From contig JBEDUK010000056.1 of assembly GCA_040414485.1 (NCBI GenBank), forward strand, positions 1 to 64,000: DNA of 64,000 bases, given 5' to 3'. Under the pieces are notes generated by a model that saw nothing but the letters and a program-made list of their open reading frames with translations, did no database searches and had not been told where the DNA came from. Each line of letters begins with the position of its first letter. The first letter of the stretch is position 1. The position numbers were made by a program, and so were the translations under genes. Origin of the DNA: JBEDUK01 sp040414485 (GTDB lineage Bacteria; Actinomycetota; UBA4738). Shown piece by piece: positions 9,317-16,974 of the stretch.

Positions 9317-9381
9317 GCGGCAGGCCGCGGCGCGGCGGCGCAAGCGGCGCAACCGCCGCGCGGATCGCGAATGCCGCGTGA

Positions 9382-9387
9382 TAGCGT
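9382..9387 (+). promoter_or_regulatory. -10 box of a near-leaderless dppA-like promoter
   Basis: TAGCGT, 9 bases before the ATG at 9397. No Shine-Dalgarno sequence is present in the gap (ccccggccg), consistent with a leaderless or near-leaderless mRNA. Confidence 0.4.
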
Positions 9388-9396
9388 CCCCGGCCG

Positions 9397-10230
9397 ATGA
9401 AGGTCTTCCTCTCCTTCGACATGGAGGGCGTCGCCGGCATCGTCGACTGGGAGCAGTGCGTCGGATCGGGGCCGAAGTACGACCTGGGGTGCCGGCTGAC
9501 CCTCGCCGAGGTCAACGCGGCGATCGACGGGGCGCTCGAGGGCGGCGCGACCGAGTTCCTGGCCAACGACTCGCACTGGACCATGCAGAACCTGCCCGCC
9601 GACGGGCTCCACGGCGGCGCGTCGTACCTCTCCGGGCGGCACAAGCCGCTGTACATGATGGAGGGCCTCGACGGGACGTTCGACGCCGCCTTCTTCGTCG
9701 GCTACCACGGCTCGGTCGGGACGCCGTCGGTCCTTTCGCACACCTACAACCCGAACGCCATCGCCGAGGTCAGGCTGAACGGGCACGTCGCGGGCGAGGC
9801 AGCCATCAACGCGCTGGTGGCACGGCATCACGGCGTTCCCATCACGCTCGTCACGGGCGATCAGGTGACGGCCGAAGAGGCGGCCTGGTTCGCGCCCGAG
9901 GCCGAGCGGGTGACGGTGAAGGATTCGCTGACGCGGTTCGCGGCACGCAGCATGCATCCGGAGGAGGCGCGCTCCGCGATCCACCAGGCCGCCGCCCGGG
10001 CCGTCCGCCCCGGCGAGGGGGGGCGGCCGGGCCGGCCACCGTCGCTCGAGCCGCCGTTCGTGCTGGAGGTGGACCTCCTGACCGCGGACATGGCCGAGAT
10101 GGCCACGTGGCTTCGGGGCGTCGAACGCTCCGGGTCCCGCACCGCGCGCATCGAGTCGAACGACCCGCTGGCCGCGTTCCGCGCGTTCATCGCGACGGTC
10201 TACCTGACCAGGCAGGCCGAAGGCCGGTAG
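9397..10230 (+). CDS. M55 family D-aminopeptidase (DppA-like)
   Basis: 277-aa zinc peptidase related to Bacillus DppA, which removes N-terminal D-amino acids from short peptides. The residues expected for the zinc site are all visible at matching positions: Asp8 and Glu10 in FDMEGVAG, His60 in NDSHWT, His104 in YHGSVG and a Glu near 134 in VAGEAAIN; His115 in VLSHTYNPN matches the catalytic histidine. It is the only plus-strand gene in its surroundings, between divergent glmS and convergent glmM. A role in turning over wall-derived D-Ala peptides fits its neighbours but is inference. Confidence 0.92.
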   Translation: MKVFLSFDMEGVAGIVDWEQCVGSGPKYDLGCRLTLAEVNAAIDGALEGGATEFLANDSHWTMQNLPADGLHGGASYLSGRHKPLYMMEGLDGTFDAAFFVGYHGSVGTPSVLSHTYNPNAIAEVRLNGHVAGEAAINALVARHHGVPITLVTGDQVTAEEAAWFAPEAERVTVKDSLTRFAARSMHPEEARSAIHQAAARAVRPGEGGRPGRPPSLEPPFVLEVDLLTADMAEMATWLRGVERSGSRTARIESNDPLAAFRAFIATVYLTRQAEGR

Positions 10231-10263
10231 CGCGGCGTTCAGCCGTGTTCGGTCTGAACCCGG

Positions 10264-11601
10264 TCAGCCGAGTTCGGTGCGAACCGCTGCCGCGATAGCC
10301 TCCGCGTGCACGGCCGCCGATTCCTCTTCGACCGCCTCGACCATCACGCGGATGACGGGCTCGGTGCCCGACGCGCGGACCAGCACGCGGCCGGACTCCC
10401 CCAGCTCGGCCTCCGCCTGTCGCACCGCCTTCCACACCAGTTCGGCGCCGTCGAGCCTCTCCCGATCCGTCACCTCGAGGGCGAGGAGCACCTGCGGATA
10501 CCTGTCCACGACTCCCGCGAGATCCGCGACGGTGGTGCCTCGCCGCGCGGCGAGCGTCAGGAACTCGAGCGCGGTGAGCAGGCCGTCACCGGTTGTCGCC
10601 TTCCGGAGGAAGATGACGTGGCCGGACTGCTCGCCGCCCAGGATCGCTCCAGAGCGCAGCATCTCCTCCAGCACGTAGCGGTCGCCCACGCGCGTCTCGC
10701 GGACCTCGATCCCGGCGCCCGCCATGGCCGCACCGAACCCGAGGTTCGCCATCACCGTGGTCACGACCAGGCCGCCGGCCAGCGCGCCGCACTCGTGGAG
10801 GTCCAGCGCGCACGCCGCCAGCACCTGGTCCCCGTCGACGACGTTGCCGGCGGCGTCGGCGAAGAGGGCGCGGTCGGCGTCCCCGTCATGGGTGACCCCG
10901 GCGTCGGCGCCGAGCCGCACGACCGCCTCGGCGACCACCTCCGGCCTGGTCGCGCCGCACCCCGCGTTGATGTTCCACCCGTCGGGCTGGTCGTGGATCG
11001 CGTGCACTTCCGCACCCAGGCTTCGAAGCAGATCAGGCGCCAGTTCCGAGGCGGCACCGTTCGCGCAGTCGACCACCAGGCGCATCCCGGCCAGGTCCCG
11101 TCCGACGCCTGCCAGCAGGTGCCGAAGGTAGCGATCGTGCGCATCCGAGACCGTCCGGACGCGGCCGATCGCGCGGCCGGCGGCGGGTGTCACGCCATCC
11201 TCACCGGTGATGGACTCGACCAGATCCTCGACGTCGTCGGCGAGCTTGAAGCCGCTCTGGTCGAACAGCTTGATGCCGTTGTACTCGGCCGGATTGTGCG
11301 AGGCGGAGATCACCGTGCCCGCCCTGGCCCCGAGGTCTCGGGTCAGGAACGCCACCCCCGGCGTCGTCGCGACGCCCAGCAGCAGCGCGTCGCCGCCGGC
11401 CGAGCAGATGCCGGCCACCAGCGCTGCCTCCAGGAACTCGCCCGAAGCGCGCGTGTCCCGGCCGACCGCGATCGCCGGACGGCCGCCGCCGGCGTCGGCA
11501 AGCGCGATGACGGCGGCCCGGCCGATCCGGTACGCGAGCTCCCCGGTCAACTCGGCGCCGGCCAGTCCCCGGACCCCGTCCGTCCCGAACATCCTCGGCA
11601 C
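10264..11601 (-). CDS. glmM: Phosphoglucosamine mutase
   Basis: 445-aa enzyme converting glucosamine-6-phosphate to glucosamine-1-phosphate for UDP-GlcNAc. The phosphoserine is Ser101 in TVISASHNPAEYNG; the metal loop is HDGDADRALF, the sugar loop GGEQSGHVIF, and the phosphate-binding end RASGTEPVIRVMVE. The start is taken as GTG at 11601 because a -10 box (TAAGAT) sits 8 bases upstream; an internal ATG at 11592 (MFGTDGVRG) is the alternative. Confidence 0.97.
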   Translation of the reverse strand: MPRMFGTDGVRGLAGAELTGELAYRIGRAAVIALADAGGGRPAIAVGRDTRASGEFLEAALVAGICSAGGDALLLGVATTPGVAFLTRDLGARAGTVISASHNPAEYNGIKLFDQSGFKLADDVEDLVESITGEDGVTPAAGRAIGRVRTVSDAHDRYLRHLLAGVGRDLAGMRLVVDCANGAASELAPDLLRSLGAEVHAIHDQPDGWNINAGCGATRPEVVAEAVVRLGADAGVTHDGDADRALFADAAGNVVDGDQVLAACALDLHECGALAGGLVVTTVMANLGFGAAMAGAGIEVRETRVGDRYVLEEMLRSGAILGGEQSGHVIFLRKATTGDGLLTALEFLTLAARRGTTVADLAGVVDRYPQVLLALEVTDRERLDGAELVWKAVRQAEAELGESGRVLVRASGTEPVIRVMVEAVEEESAAVHAEAIAAAVRTELG

Positions 11602-11608
11602 GATGGGC

Positions 11609-11615
11609 TATCTTA
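11609..11615. promoter_or_regulatory. Overlapping divergent -10 boxes between glmM and the DUF2007-like gene
   Basis: The seven bases TATCTTA read as TATCTT on the plus strand (9 bases before the ATG at 11624) and as TAAGAT on the minus strand (8 bases before the glmM GTG at 11601). Both distances match those of other leaderless promoters here, so one symmetric core element could serve both genes. Confidence 0.5.
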
Positions 11616-11623
11616 CGGGGGCG

Positions 11624-11902
11624 ATGACCGGCCCAGATGACGATCAATACCCCGACCGGCAGGTCCAGGTGTTCGCCACCGCCAGCGCCCCCGAGGCCGA
11701 GGTGGTCCGTGGGTTGCTCGAGGCAGCGGGCATCCCCGCCGCCCTCCGCGGGATGACGGAAGGCCCGTATCGCATCGGCGGGAGCTTCGTCTGGGTGCCC
11801 GAAGAGCTCGAGGAACAGGCGCGCGCGGTGATCGAAGAGGCGCAGCGCCACGCAAACGACGCGGCGTTGGATGCGGTGGACGCGGAGGGTCAGACCGAAT
11901 AG
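11624..11902 (+). CDS. DUF2007-like putative signal-transducing protein
   Basis: 92-aa small protein. The segment VQVFATASAPEAEVVRGLLEAAGIPAAL resembles the ferredoxin-like DUF2007 domain, in which two chain ends report on a second small strand (FVWVPEELEEQARAVIEEAQ). Function of the family is unknown. The ATG at 11624 is preferred to one at 11603, which would lie against the divergent glmM start. It is convergent with rpsI. Confidence 0.7.
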   Translation: MTGPDDDQYPDRQVQVFATASAPEAEVVRGLLEAAGIPAALRGMTEGPYRIGGSFVWVPEELEEQARAVIEEAQRHANDAALDAVDAEGQTE

Positions 11903-11941
11903 AGGCCGTGTCGGCAGGCCGGGCCGACCTGCAGGCCGGGT
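11903..11941. terminator. Possible convergent terminator between DUF2007-like gene and rpsI
   Basis: The 39-base gap between two convergent genes holds overlapping GC-rich inverted repeats (for example GTCGG with CCGAC and GCAGG with CCTGC) and a repeated CCGGCCTGC. There is no T-run, so an intrinsic terminator is only weakly supported. Confidence 0.3.
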
Positions 11942-12589
11942 CTAGCGCTTCGAGTACTGAGGCGCCTTCCGGGCCTTCTTCAGACCGTACTTGCGACGCT
12001 CCTTCTCGCGCGCGTCGCGGGTGAGCATGCCCTCGCCCTTCAGCGCCGGCCGGAGCGACGTGTCCAGATCGAGCAGCGCTCGGGCGATGCCCAACTGCAG
12101 CGCGCCCGCCTGGCCGCTCACACCGCCGCCGTGGAGCCGCGCGATCACGTCGAAGTCCTTGTCACGACCCGCGGTCCGAAGGGGCGCGGTGACCTGCATG
12201 CGGTGCACACGGCCGGGGAAGTACTCCTCGAGCGAACGGCCGTTCAGCATGTACCTGCCGTCACCGGGAATGAGGCGCACGCGCACGACGGCCTCCTTGC
12301 GGCGCCCTGTGCCCAGTCCGCGCCCGGTGCCCGTCTGCTCGACCGGCGGTGCTTCCGGGGGCTGATCCGCGCGCGGGGCCGGGACGGGCGCCTCGGACGT
12401 CGTCTCGGTGTTGAACGCCGCCCGCAACTCATCCTGGGAAAGGGCTCCCTCAGGCGTCTCGGCCGGAGCGACCGGCTCGGTCGGCTCCGACGGCGCGGTG
12501 GTCGGCTCGGTCGGCTCGGAGGGGGTGGTGGTCGGCTCTTCCGCGGCGGTGGTGGGTTCGTCCGGGGCGGTGGTGGGTTCGTCCTGCAC
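11942..12589 (-). CDS. rpsI: 30S ribosomal protein S9 with long acidic N-terminal extension
   Basis: 215 aa against about 130 for ordinary S9. The core begins near residue 88 (GRGLGTGRRKEAVVRVRL) and ends RRKYGLKKARKAPQYSKR, the conserved tail reaching the P-site tRNA. Residues 1-85 are an acidic, Pro/Thr/Glu-rich low-complexity region built from repeats of EPTT, EPTEPTTAPS and similar. It starts with GTG at 12589, three bases after the rplM stop; no internal start with a good ribosome-binding site was found at the core boundary. It is the second gene of the rplM-rpsI pair. Confidence 0.95.
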   Translation of the reverse strand: MQDEPTTAPDEPTTAAEEPTTTPSEPTEPTTAPSEPTEPVAPAETPEGALSQDELRAAFNTETTSEAPVPAPRADQPPEAPPVEQTGTGRGLGTGRRKEAVVRVRLIPGDGRYMLNGRSLEEYFPGRVHRMQVTAPLRTAGRDKDFDVIARLHGGGVSGQAGALQLGIARALLDLDTSLRPALKGEGMLTRDAREKERRKYGLKKARKAPQYSKR

Positions 12590-12592
12590 TCT

Positions 12593-13315
12593 CTACGACT
12601 CCTTCGCTTGGCGCGCGGCGCTCGACTTCTTCGCGGTGGATGCGGTGCCCGAACCGCGGCGAGCGGAACCGCTGGTCTTGCCCGAGCGGGCGGAGCGTGC
12701 CCTGGATCCCGCGGGCGACGTCCCGGGGGAACCACCGGCCGACCCGGCGCGCGAACGCGACCTGGATGCTCCGCCCGTGGTCTCCTTCGCCGGCTTGTCC
12801 GCCGGCGCCTTCTTCGGCTTGGGCGGCTTCGGCGCTGCGATGCCGCTCCACGCGGGGACCTGCCCGAGGCTCACGGGCTCCGGCTTCTGGGCCGCATGCG
12901 GATGCTCGGGCCCGGCGTACACGGCGAGCTTCGAGATCATCTGCCGGCCGAGCCGCGTCTTCGGGAGCATGCCCCGGATGGCCTTCTCGACCACCAGCGT
13001 CGGCCGCTCGGCCAGCAGCTTCGAATACCGCTGCTCGCGGATGCCACCCGGGTAGCCCGAGTGCCGGTAGTACACCTTCTGCTCGGCCTTCGCGCCGGTC
13101 ATGCGGATCCCGGCCGCATTCACGACGATGACGTGGTCGCCGGTGTCCATGTGCGGGGCGAACATGGGCTTGTGCTTGCCGCGCAGGATCGCCGCCACCT
13201 CGGTGGCCAGGCGCCCCAGCACGGCGTCCTGGGCATCGATGACGTACCACTTGCGTTCGATGTCCCGAGGACGTGGTGTGTAGGTCTTCGCGCTCACGCG
13301 TGCATCAGGTCCCAT
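12593..13315 (-). CDS. rplM: 50S ribosomal protein L13 with long basic C-terminal tail
   Basis: 240 aa from the ATG at 13315, or 234 from a GTG at 13297 (VSAKTYTPRPRDIERKWYVIDA), which is closer to the usual L13 start. The core runs to about residue 150 (GMLPKTRLGRQMISKLAVYAGPEHPH). Residues 155-240 are a Lys/Arg/Ser/Ala/Pro-rich tail, resembling a histone-like or ribosome-tethering extension and absent from ordinary L13 (about 145 aa). A strong promoter lies upstream, overlapping the end of truA. Confidence 0.95.
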   Translation of the reverse strand: MGPDARVSAKTYTPRPRDIERKWYVIDAQDAVLGRLATEVAAILRGKHKPMFAPHMDTGDHVIVVNAAGIRMTGAKAEQKVYYRHSGYPGGIREQRYSKLLAERPTLVVEKAIRGMLPKTRLGRQMISKLAVYAGPEHPHAAQKPEPVSLGQVPAWSGIAAPKPPKPKKAPADKPAKETTGGASRSRSRAGSAGGSPGTSPAGSRARSARSGKTSGSARRGSGTASTAKKSSAARQAKES

Positions 13316-13361
13316 CAGAGTTCGATCGGAAAGAAACCGCAGGCCGGATGGCCGGTCATCC

Positions 13362-13391
13362 AGTGTACCGAGGCCGTTCGCGAAGCGTCAA
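13362..13391 (-). promoter_or_regulatory. Promoter of rplM-rpsI
   Basis: On the minus strand TTGACG (13386-13391), an 18-base spacer and TACACT (13362-13367). The -35 box overlaps the truA stop codon. The predicted transcription start near 13355 leaves a leader of about 40 to 58 bases before rplM. Confidence 0.65.
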
Positions 13392-14149
13392 AGACTTGGG
13401 TACGCCGGGCCGCCGTACCGCACGGCGACGAGCGTGAGCCCGTGCGGGGGCGCGATCGGGGAGGCCAGCGAACGGTCGCCGGCAGCGAGGATATCGGTGA
13501 TCGCCTCCGCGTCCACGCGGCCGTCACCGACGCGGACGAGCGTCCCGACGAGGCTTCGGACCATCTGATGGCAGAACGCGTTCGCGCTCGCCGTGACGCG
13601 TACCTCGTCGCCCGCGCGGGACACGGCGATGCGCTCCACGCGGCGCACGGTTCCGGCGGGCGGTTCGGGACGCCGGCAGAAGGATGCGAAGTCATGCTCG
13701 CCCACCAGGAGCGTGGCCGCTCTGCGCATCGCGCCGATGGCGGTCCGTGCCGGCCGATGCCACACGTAGCGCGCCGTGAACGGGTCGGGCGACCCGGCCG
13801 TGCCGATCCTGTAGCGGTAGGTTCGGCCCGTCGCGCTGTGCCGCGCATCGAACCCCTCAGGGGCGCGCCGAGCCGCCCTGACAACCACCTCGGGAGCGAG
13901 CCGCGCGTTCAGTGCCCGCAGCACATGGGCAGGCTCCAGCGTGCGAGACGCCTCGAACGACGCGACCTGGCCGAACGCGTGCACCCCGGTGTCGGTCCGA
14001 CCCGCCACCGAAAGCCGCGGCGCAGTCCCGCCCATCATCGGCGCGAGCGCCTCTTCGATCACACCCTGAACGGTCCGCGCGCGCGGCTGGCGAGCCCACC
14101 CATGAAAGTCCGTCCCGTCGTACGCAAGCAGAAGCCGAATGATGCTCAC
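13388..14149 (-). CDS. truA: tRNA pseudouridine(38-40) synthase TruA
   Basis: 253 aa from the GTG at 14149 (VSIIRLLLAYDGTDFHGWARQP). The catalytic aspartate is in LSVAGRTDTGVHAFGQVA; TYRYRI and NAFCHQMVRSLVGTLV are family motifs. It modifies uridines at 38-40 of the anticodon stem. An alternative TTG at 14164 lies in the loop of a perfect 6-bp inverted repeat just upstream. It follows rplQ as in many actinobacteria. Confidence 0.94.
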   Translation of the reverse strand: MSIIRLLLAYDGTDFHGWARQPRARTVQGVIEEALAPMMGGTAPRLSVAGRTDTGVHAFGQVASFEASRTLEPAHVLRALNARLAPEVVVRAARRAPEGFDARHSATGRTYRYRIGTAGSPDPFTARYVWHRPARTAIGAMRRAATLLVGEHDFASFCRRPEPPAGTVRRVERIAVSRAGDEVRVTASANAFCHQMVRSLVGTLVRVGDGRVDAEAITDILAAGDRSLASPIAPPHGLTLVAVRYGGPAYPSL

Positions 14150-14154
14150 GGGAA

Positions 14155-14170
14155 GCCTGACCAATCAGGC
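14155..14170 (-). promoter_or_regulatory. Stem-loop just before truA
   Basis: Perfect inverted repeat of 6 bp (GCCTGA/TCAGGC) with a 4-base loop, ending 5 bases before the truA GTG. It could mask initiation or mark a processing site; there is no following T-run. Confidence 0.35.
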
Positions 14171-14214
14171 CGATTTCGAACCGCGACGGCCGGTGTCCGC
14201 GAGCGACGACCAGG

Positions 14215-14229
14215 CGGCGCGAAGCGCCG
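14215..14229 (-). terminator. Possible end-of-operon hairpin after rplQ
   Basis: Perfect 6-bp stem CGGCGC/GCGCCG with a 3-base loop, about 40 bases after the rplQ stop in the rplQ-truA gap. It lacks a T-run, so it may be a processing or pausing hairpin and not a terminator. Nothing else was seen in this 121-base gap. Confidence 0.3.
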
Positions 14230-14270
14230 TCCGAGCACCGAACGGACTCCTGCTGGAGCGAACGGGCGAC

Positions 14271-14636
14271 CTATTCCTCTTCGCCAGGGAGCAGTTCGAT
14301 GAGCGCCATCGGCGCTCCGTCGCCCTTGCGCTGCCCCATCTTCATGATCCGTGTGTAGCCGCCGGCGCGCTCGGCGTACCGAGGCCCGATGTCGGCGAAC
14401 AGCTTGTGCACCACGTCGCGGTCGGGGATGTCCTTCAGAACTTGGCGCCGGGCGTGCACGTCACCGCGCTTGGCGAAGGTGATCAGGTGCTCCGCGTACG
14501 GGCGCAGCGCCTTGGCCTTCGCCTCGGTGGTGGTGATCCGCTCGGACGTGAACAGCTGCGCGGCAAGGGTTCCCAGCAGCAGCCCCTGATGATCGGGCCC
14601 GCTGCCCAGCCGGGGCCCCCGTTTCGGTCTCGGCAT
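14271..14636 (-). CDS. rplQ: 50S ribosomal protein L17
   Basis: 121-aa large-subunit protein at the exit-tunnel side. It begins MPRPKRGPRLGSGPDHQGLLLGTLA (family: H-R-x-x-L-L-x-N-L-A) and carries ITTTEAKAKALRPYAEHLIT and RYAERAGGYTRIMKMGQRKGD. Length is normal. It is the gene after rpoA in the alpha operon, separated by 36 bases. Confidence 0.97.
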   Translation of the reverse strand: MPRPKRGPRLGSGPDHQGLLLGTLAAQLFTSERITTTEAKAKALRPYAEHLITFAKRGDVHARRQVLKDIPDRDVVHKLFADIGPRYAERAGGYTRIMKMGQRKGDGAPMALIELLPGEEE

Positions 14637-14672
14637 CTTGTTCTCCTTCGCTCCCCTGCTCCCGCGCCGCGA

Positions 14673-15602
14673 TCACTCTTCGCGGAGGCTGTATCCCAGC
14701 TCTTCCAGCTTGCCCTTGACCTCGTCGATCGACTTCTGGCCGAAGTTGCGGATGTCCATCAGCTCGGCCTCGCTCTTCTGGATCAGGTCGCCCACGGTGT
14801 TGATGCCCTCGCGCTTGAGGCAGTTGTACGAGCGCACCGACAGGTTCAGCTCCTCGACGGTGAGCGCCTTGTCGCCCTCGTCCTCCTCCTCCTCCAGCTC
14901 CGCAACACGCACGTGGTCGGTCTCGGCCAGCTCGGAGAACAGCGTCACCAGCTCGAGCATGGTGTTCCCTGCGGACGCGACGGCCTCCCGCGCGGTGATC
15001 GCGCCGTTCGTCTCGACGTCGAGGATCAGGCGGTCGCGGTCGGTCATCTGCTCGACGCGCGTGTTCTCCACGGCGTAGGTCACGCGGCGCACGGGCGAGA
15101 AGATCGAGTCCACCGGGATCACGCCGATGGGGTCGCGTGGCTTCTTGTTCCGGTCGGCGGACACGTACCCCACGCCGCGCTCGATCACCATCTCGAGCTC
15201 GAGGCTCGCTCCGCGGCCGAGCGTGGCGATGTGCAGGTCGCCGTTGAGGATCTCCACGCCGGCAGGCGGCTGGATGTCACCGGCGGTGACGGTCCCGGGG
15301 CCCTTCGCCCGCAGGTATGCCGTCGCCGGCTCGTCCACCTCGGACCGGATCACGAGGTGCTTGAGGTTGAGGATCACGTCGGTGACGTCCTCGGTCACCT
15401 TCGGGATCGTCGAGAACTCATGCAGGACGCCGTCGATGCGCACGGACGAGATCGCCGCGCCCGGGATGGACGACAGCAGCGTGCGCCGGAGCGCGTTGCC
15501 GAGCGTGTAGCCGAATCCCGGCTCCAGGGGCTCGACGGAGAACTTCGAGCGGGTCGGGGAGAGAACCTCTTCCTCGATCCGCGGCCTGGTGACGATGAGC
15601 AC
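14673..15602 (-). CDS. rpoA: DNA-directed RNA polymerase alpha subunit
   Basis: 309-aa subunit that nucleates RNA polymerase assembly. The N-terminal dimerisation domain shows EPLEPGFGYTLGNALRRTLLSSIPG; an acidic linker (ELEEEEDEGDKALTVEEL) joins it to the C-terminal DNA- and activator-binding domain NCLKREGINTVGDLIQKSEAELMDIRNFG. The start is GTG at 15602. rpsD, which often lies just before rpoA, is absent: the gap to rpsK is only about 150 bases. Confidence 0.98.
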   Translation of the reverse strand: MLIVTRPRIEEEVLSPTRSKFSVEPLEPGFGYTLGNALRRTLLSSIPGAAISSVRIDGVLHEFSTIPKVTEDVTDVILNLKHLVIRSEVDEPATAYLRAKGPGTVTAGDIQPPAGVEILNGDLHIATLGRGASLELEMVIERGVGYVSADRNKKPRDPIGVIPVDSIFSPVRRVTYAVENTRVEQMTDRDRLILDVETNGAITAREAVASAGNTMLELVTLFSELAETDHVRVAELEEEEDEGDKALTVEELNLSVRSYNCLKREGINTVGDLIQKSEAELMDIRNFGQKSIDEVKGKLEELGYSLREE

Positions 15603-15751
15603 TGCGGGTACCCTCCTTGCGCCGGGGGATCATCCGTTTCTGCCCCGTCGCTCGTGTTCCTGTCCTACTGCGTGTGGTGCTGTCGTGCATCCGCGCCCGC
15701 GGCGGGCCGCGATCGCGGGAGTGGGCGCCGTGGAGGCGCCGTGCGAGCCGG

Positions 15752-16144
15752 CTAGACCCTGCGGCGCTTGCGAGGCCGGACGCCGTTGTGCGGCACCGGC
15801 GTGACGTCCTGGATCCCCAGGATCTCCAGACCCGCGGCGGCCAGCGAACGGATCGCCGTCTCGCGCCCCGAGCCCGGGCCCTTGACGAACACGTCGACCT
15901 TCGTCAGGCCGTGCTCCTGGGCTCGCCGGGCGGCCGCCTCCGCGGCCAGCTGCGCCGCGAACGGCGTCGACTTCCGCGAGCCCTTGAACCCGACGTTGCC
16001 GGCGCTCGCCCAAGACAGGGTGTTCCCGTCCAGGTCCGTGATCGTCACGATCGTGTTGTTGAACGTGGACTTGATGTGCGCCTGGCCGTGGGAGATGTTC
16101 TTCTTCTCCCTGCGCCGGGTCTTCTTCGCCTTGGGCTTCGCCAT
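15752..16144 (-). CDS. rpsK: 30S ribosomal protein S11
   Basis: 130-aa platform protein of the 30S subunit. The start MAKPKAKKTRRREKKNISHGQAHI and the motifs FNNTIVTITD, GFKGSRKSTPFAAQLAAE and the C-terminal DVTPVPHNGVRPRKRRRV are diagnostic. The ATG at 16144 follows the rpsM stop by four bases. Length is normal. Confidence 0.98.
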   Translation of the reverse strand: MAKPKAKKTRRREKKNISHGQAHIKSTFNNTIVTITDLDGNTLSWASAGNVGFKGSRKSTPFAAQLAAEAAARRAQEHGLTKVDVFVKGPGSGRETAIRSLAAAGLEILGIQDVTPVPHNGVRPRKRRRV

Positions 16145-16148
16145 TTGT

Positions 16149-16526
16149 CTACTTGCCCTTCTTGCGCCGCACGCCCACGGTCTTCTTCGGCCCCTTGCGG
16201 GTGCGGGCGTTCGTGTGCGTGCGCTGGCCGTGCACCGGGAGGCTCCGGCGGTGCCGAATCCCCTGGTAGCAACCGATCTCGATCTTGCGCTTGATGTCCT
16301 GAGCGACCTCGCGGCGGAGGTCCCCTTCGACCTTGAAGTTCGCGTCGATGAAATCACGGATCCGGATGACCTCCTCGTCCGTGAGGTCGCGGACCTTGCG
16401 ACCGCCGTCCAGGTCGAGTCCCTGAACGATCTTCAGCGAGCGCGTGGGGCCGATGCCGTAGATGTAGCGAAGGGCCACGTCCACGCGCTTGTCGCGCGGG
16501 AGGTCGACACCTGCGATCCGAGCCAC
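16149..16526 (-). CDS. rpsM: 30S ribosomal protein S13
   Basis: 125-aa head protein contacting the P-site tRNA and L5. It starts with GTG at 16526 (MARIAGVDLPRDKRVDVALRYIYGIG) and contains the RNA-binding GCYQGIRHRRSLPVHGQRTHTNARTRKG segment. It lies between rpmJ and rpsK in the standard alpha-operon order. Confidence 0.98.
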   Translation of the reverse strand: MARIAGVDLPRDKRVDVALRYIYGIGPTRSLKIVQGLDLDGGRKVRDLTDEEVIRIRDFIDANFKVEGDLRREVAQDIKRKIEIGCYQGIRHRRSLPVHGQRTHTNARTRKGPKKTVGVRRKKGK

Positions 16527-16547
16527 TACGCCTCTCCTCTCGCCGCC

Positions 16548-16661
16548 CTAGCCCTGCCGCTGCTTGTGACGGGGGTTCGAGCAGATCACCATGACCCGCC
16601 CGTGCCGGCGGATCATCTTGCACTTCTCGCACATCTTCTTGACCGACGGACGGACCTTCAT
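16548..16661 (-). CDS. rpmJ: 50S ribosomal protein L36 (zinc-binding form)
   Basis: 37-aa protein with start ATG at 16661 and stop TAG at 16548. It reads MKVRPSVKKMCEKCKMIRR, then a second half with VICSNPRHKQRQG, so the zinc ligands C-x2-C, C and H of the C+ form are present. It lies between infA and rpsM, the conserved place for this gene. Confidence 0.97.
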   Translation of the reverse strand: MKVRPSVKKMCEKCKMIRRHGRVMVICSNPRHKQRQG

Positions 16662-16689
16662 CGTTCGTCTCGCTCTCTCGTTGTTCGAT

Positions 16690-16908
16690 CTACCGGTACC
16701 GGTAGACGATCCGTCCCCGCTCGAGGTCGTACGGCGACAGCTCCACCAGCACCCGATCCCCCGGGAGGATCCGGATGTAATTCATCCGCATCTTGCCCGA
16801 GATGTGTGTCAGAACCCTGTGTCCGTTGTCGAGCTCAACCCGGAACATGGCGTTAGGCAACGGTTCCACGACCGTACCCTCGACCTCGATCGCATCTTTT
16901 TTCGCCAA
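16690..16908 (-). CDS. infA: Translation initiation factor IF-1 (TTG start)
   Basis: 72-aa OB-fold factor binding the ribosomal A site. The sequence MAKKDAIEVEGTVVEPLPNA onwards and the end SPYDLERGRIVYRYR match the family at exact length. The start is TTG at 16908, preceded by a CGGAG ribosome-binding site; no ATG or GTG gives a proper N-terminus. Its own promoter is seen about 65 bases upstream. Confidence 0.96.
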   Translation of the reverse strand: MAKKDAIEVEGTVVEPLPNAMFRVELDNGHRVLTHISGKMRMNYIRILPGDRVLVELSPYDLERGRIVYRYR

Positions 16909-16974
16909 TGCTCCGCCGGTTATCGATCGACACGTTGAAACGCCCCAGGCGATTGCCCGAGGCGATCCTTGACG

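Noticed and set aside
15603..15751. Search for rpsD between rpsK and rpoA
   Set aside because: Only about 150 bases are available. Absence here is common in some actinobacteria, where rpsD lies elsewhere, so it is not evidence of gene loss.
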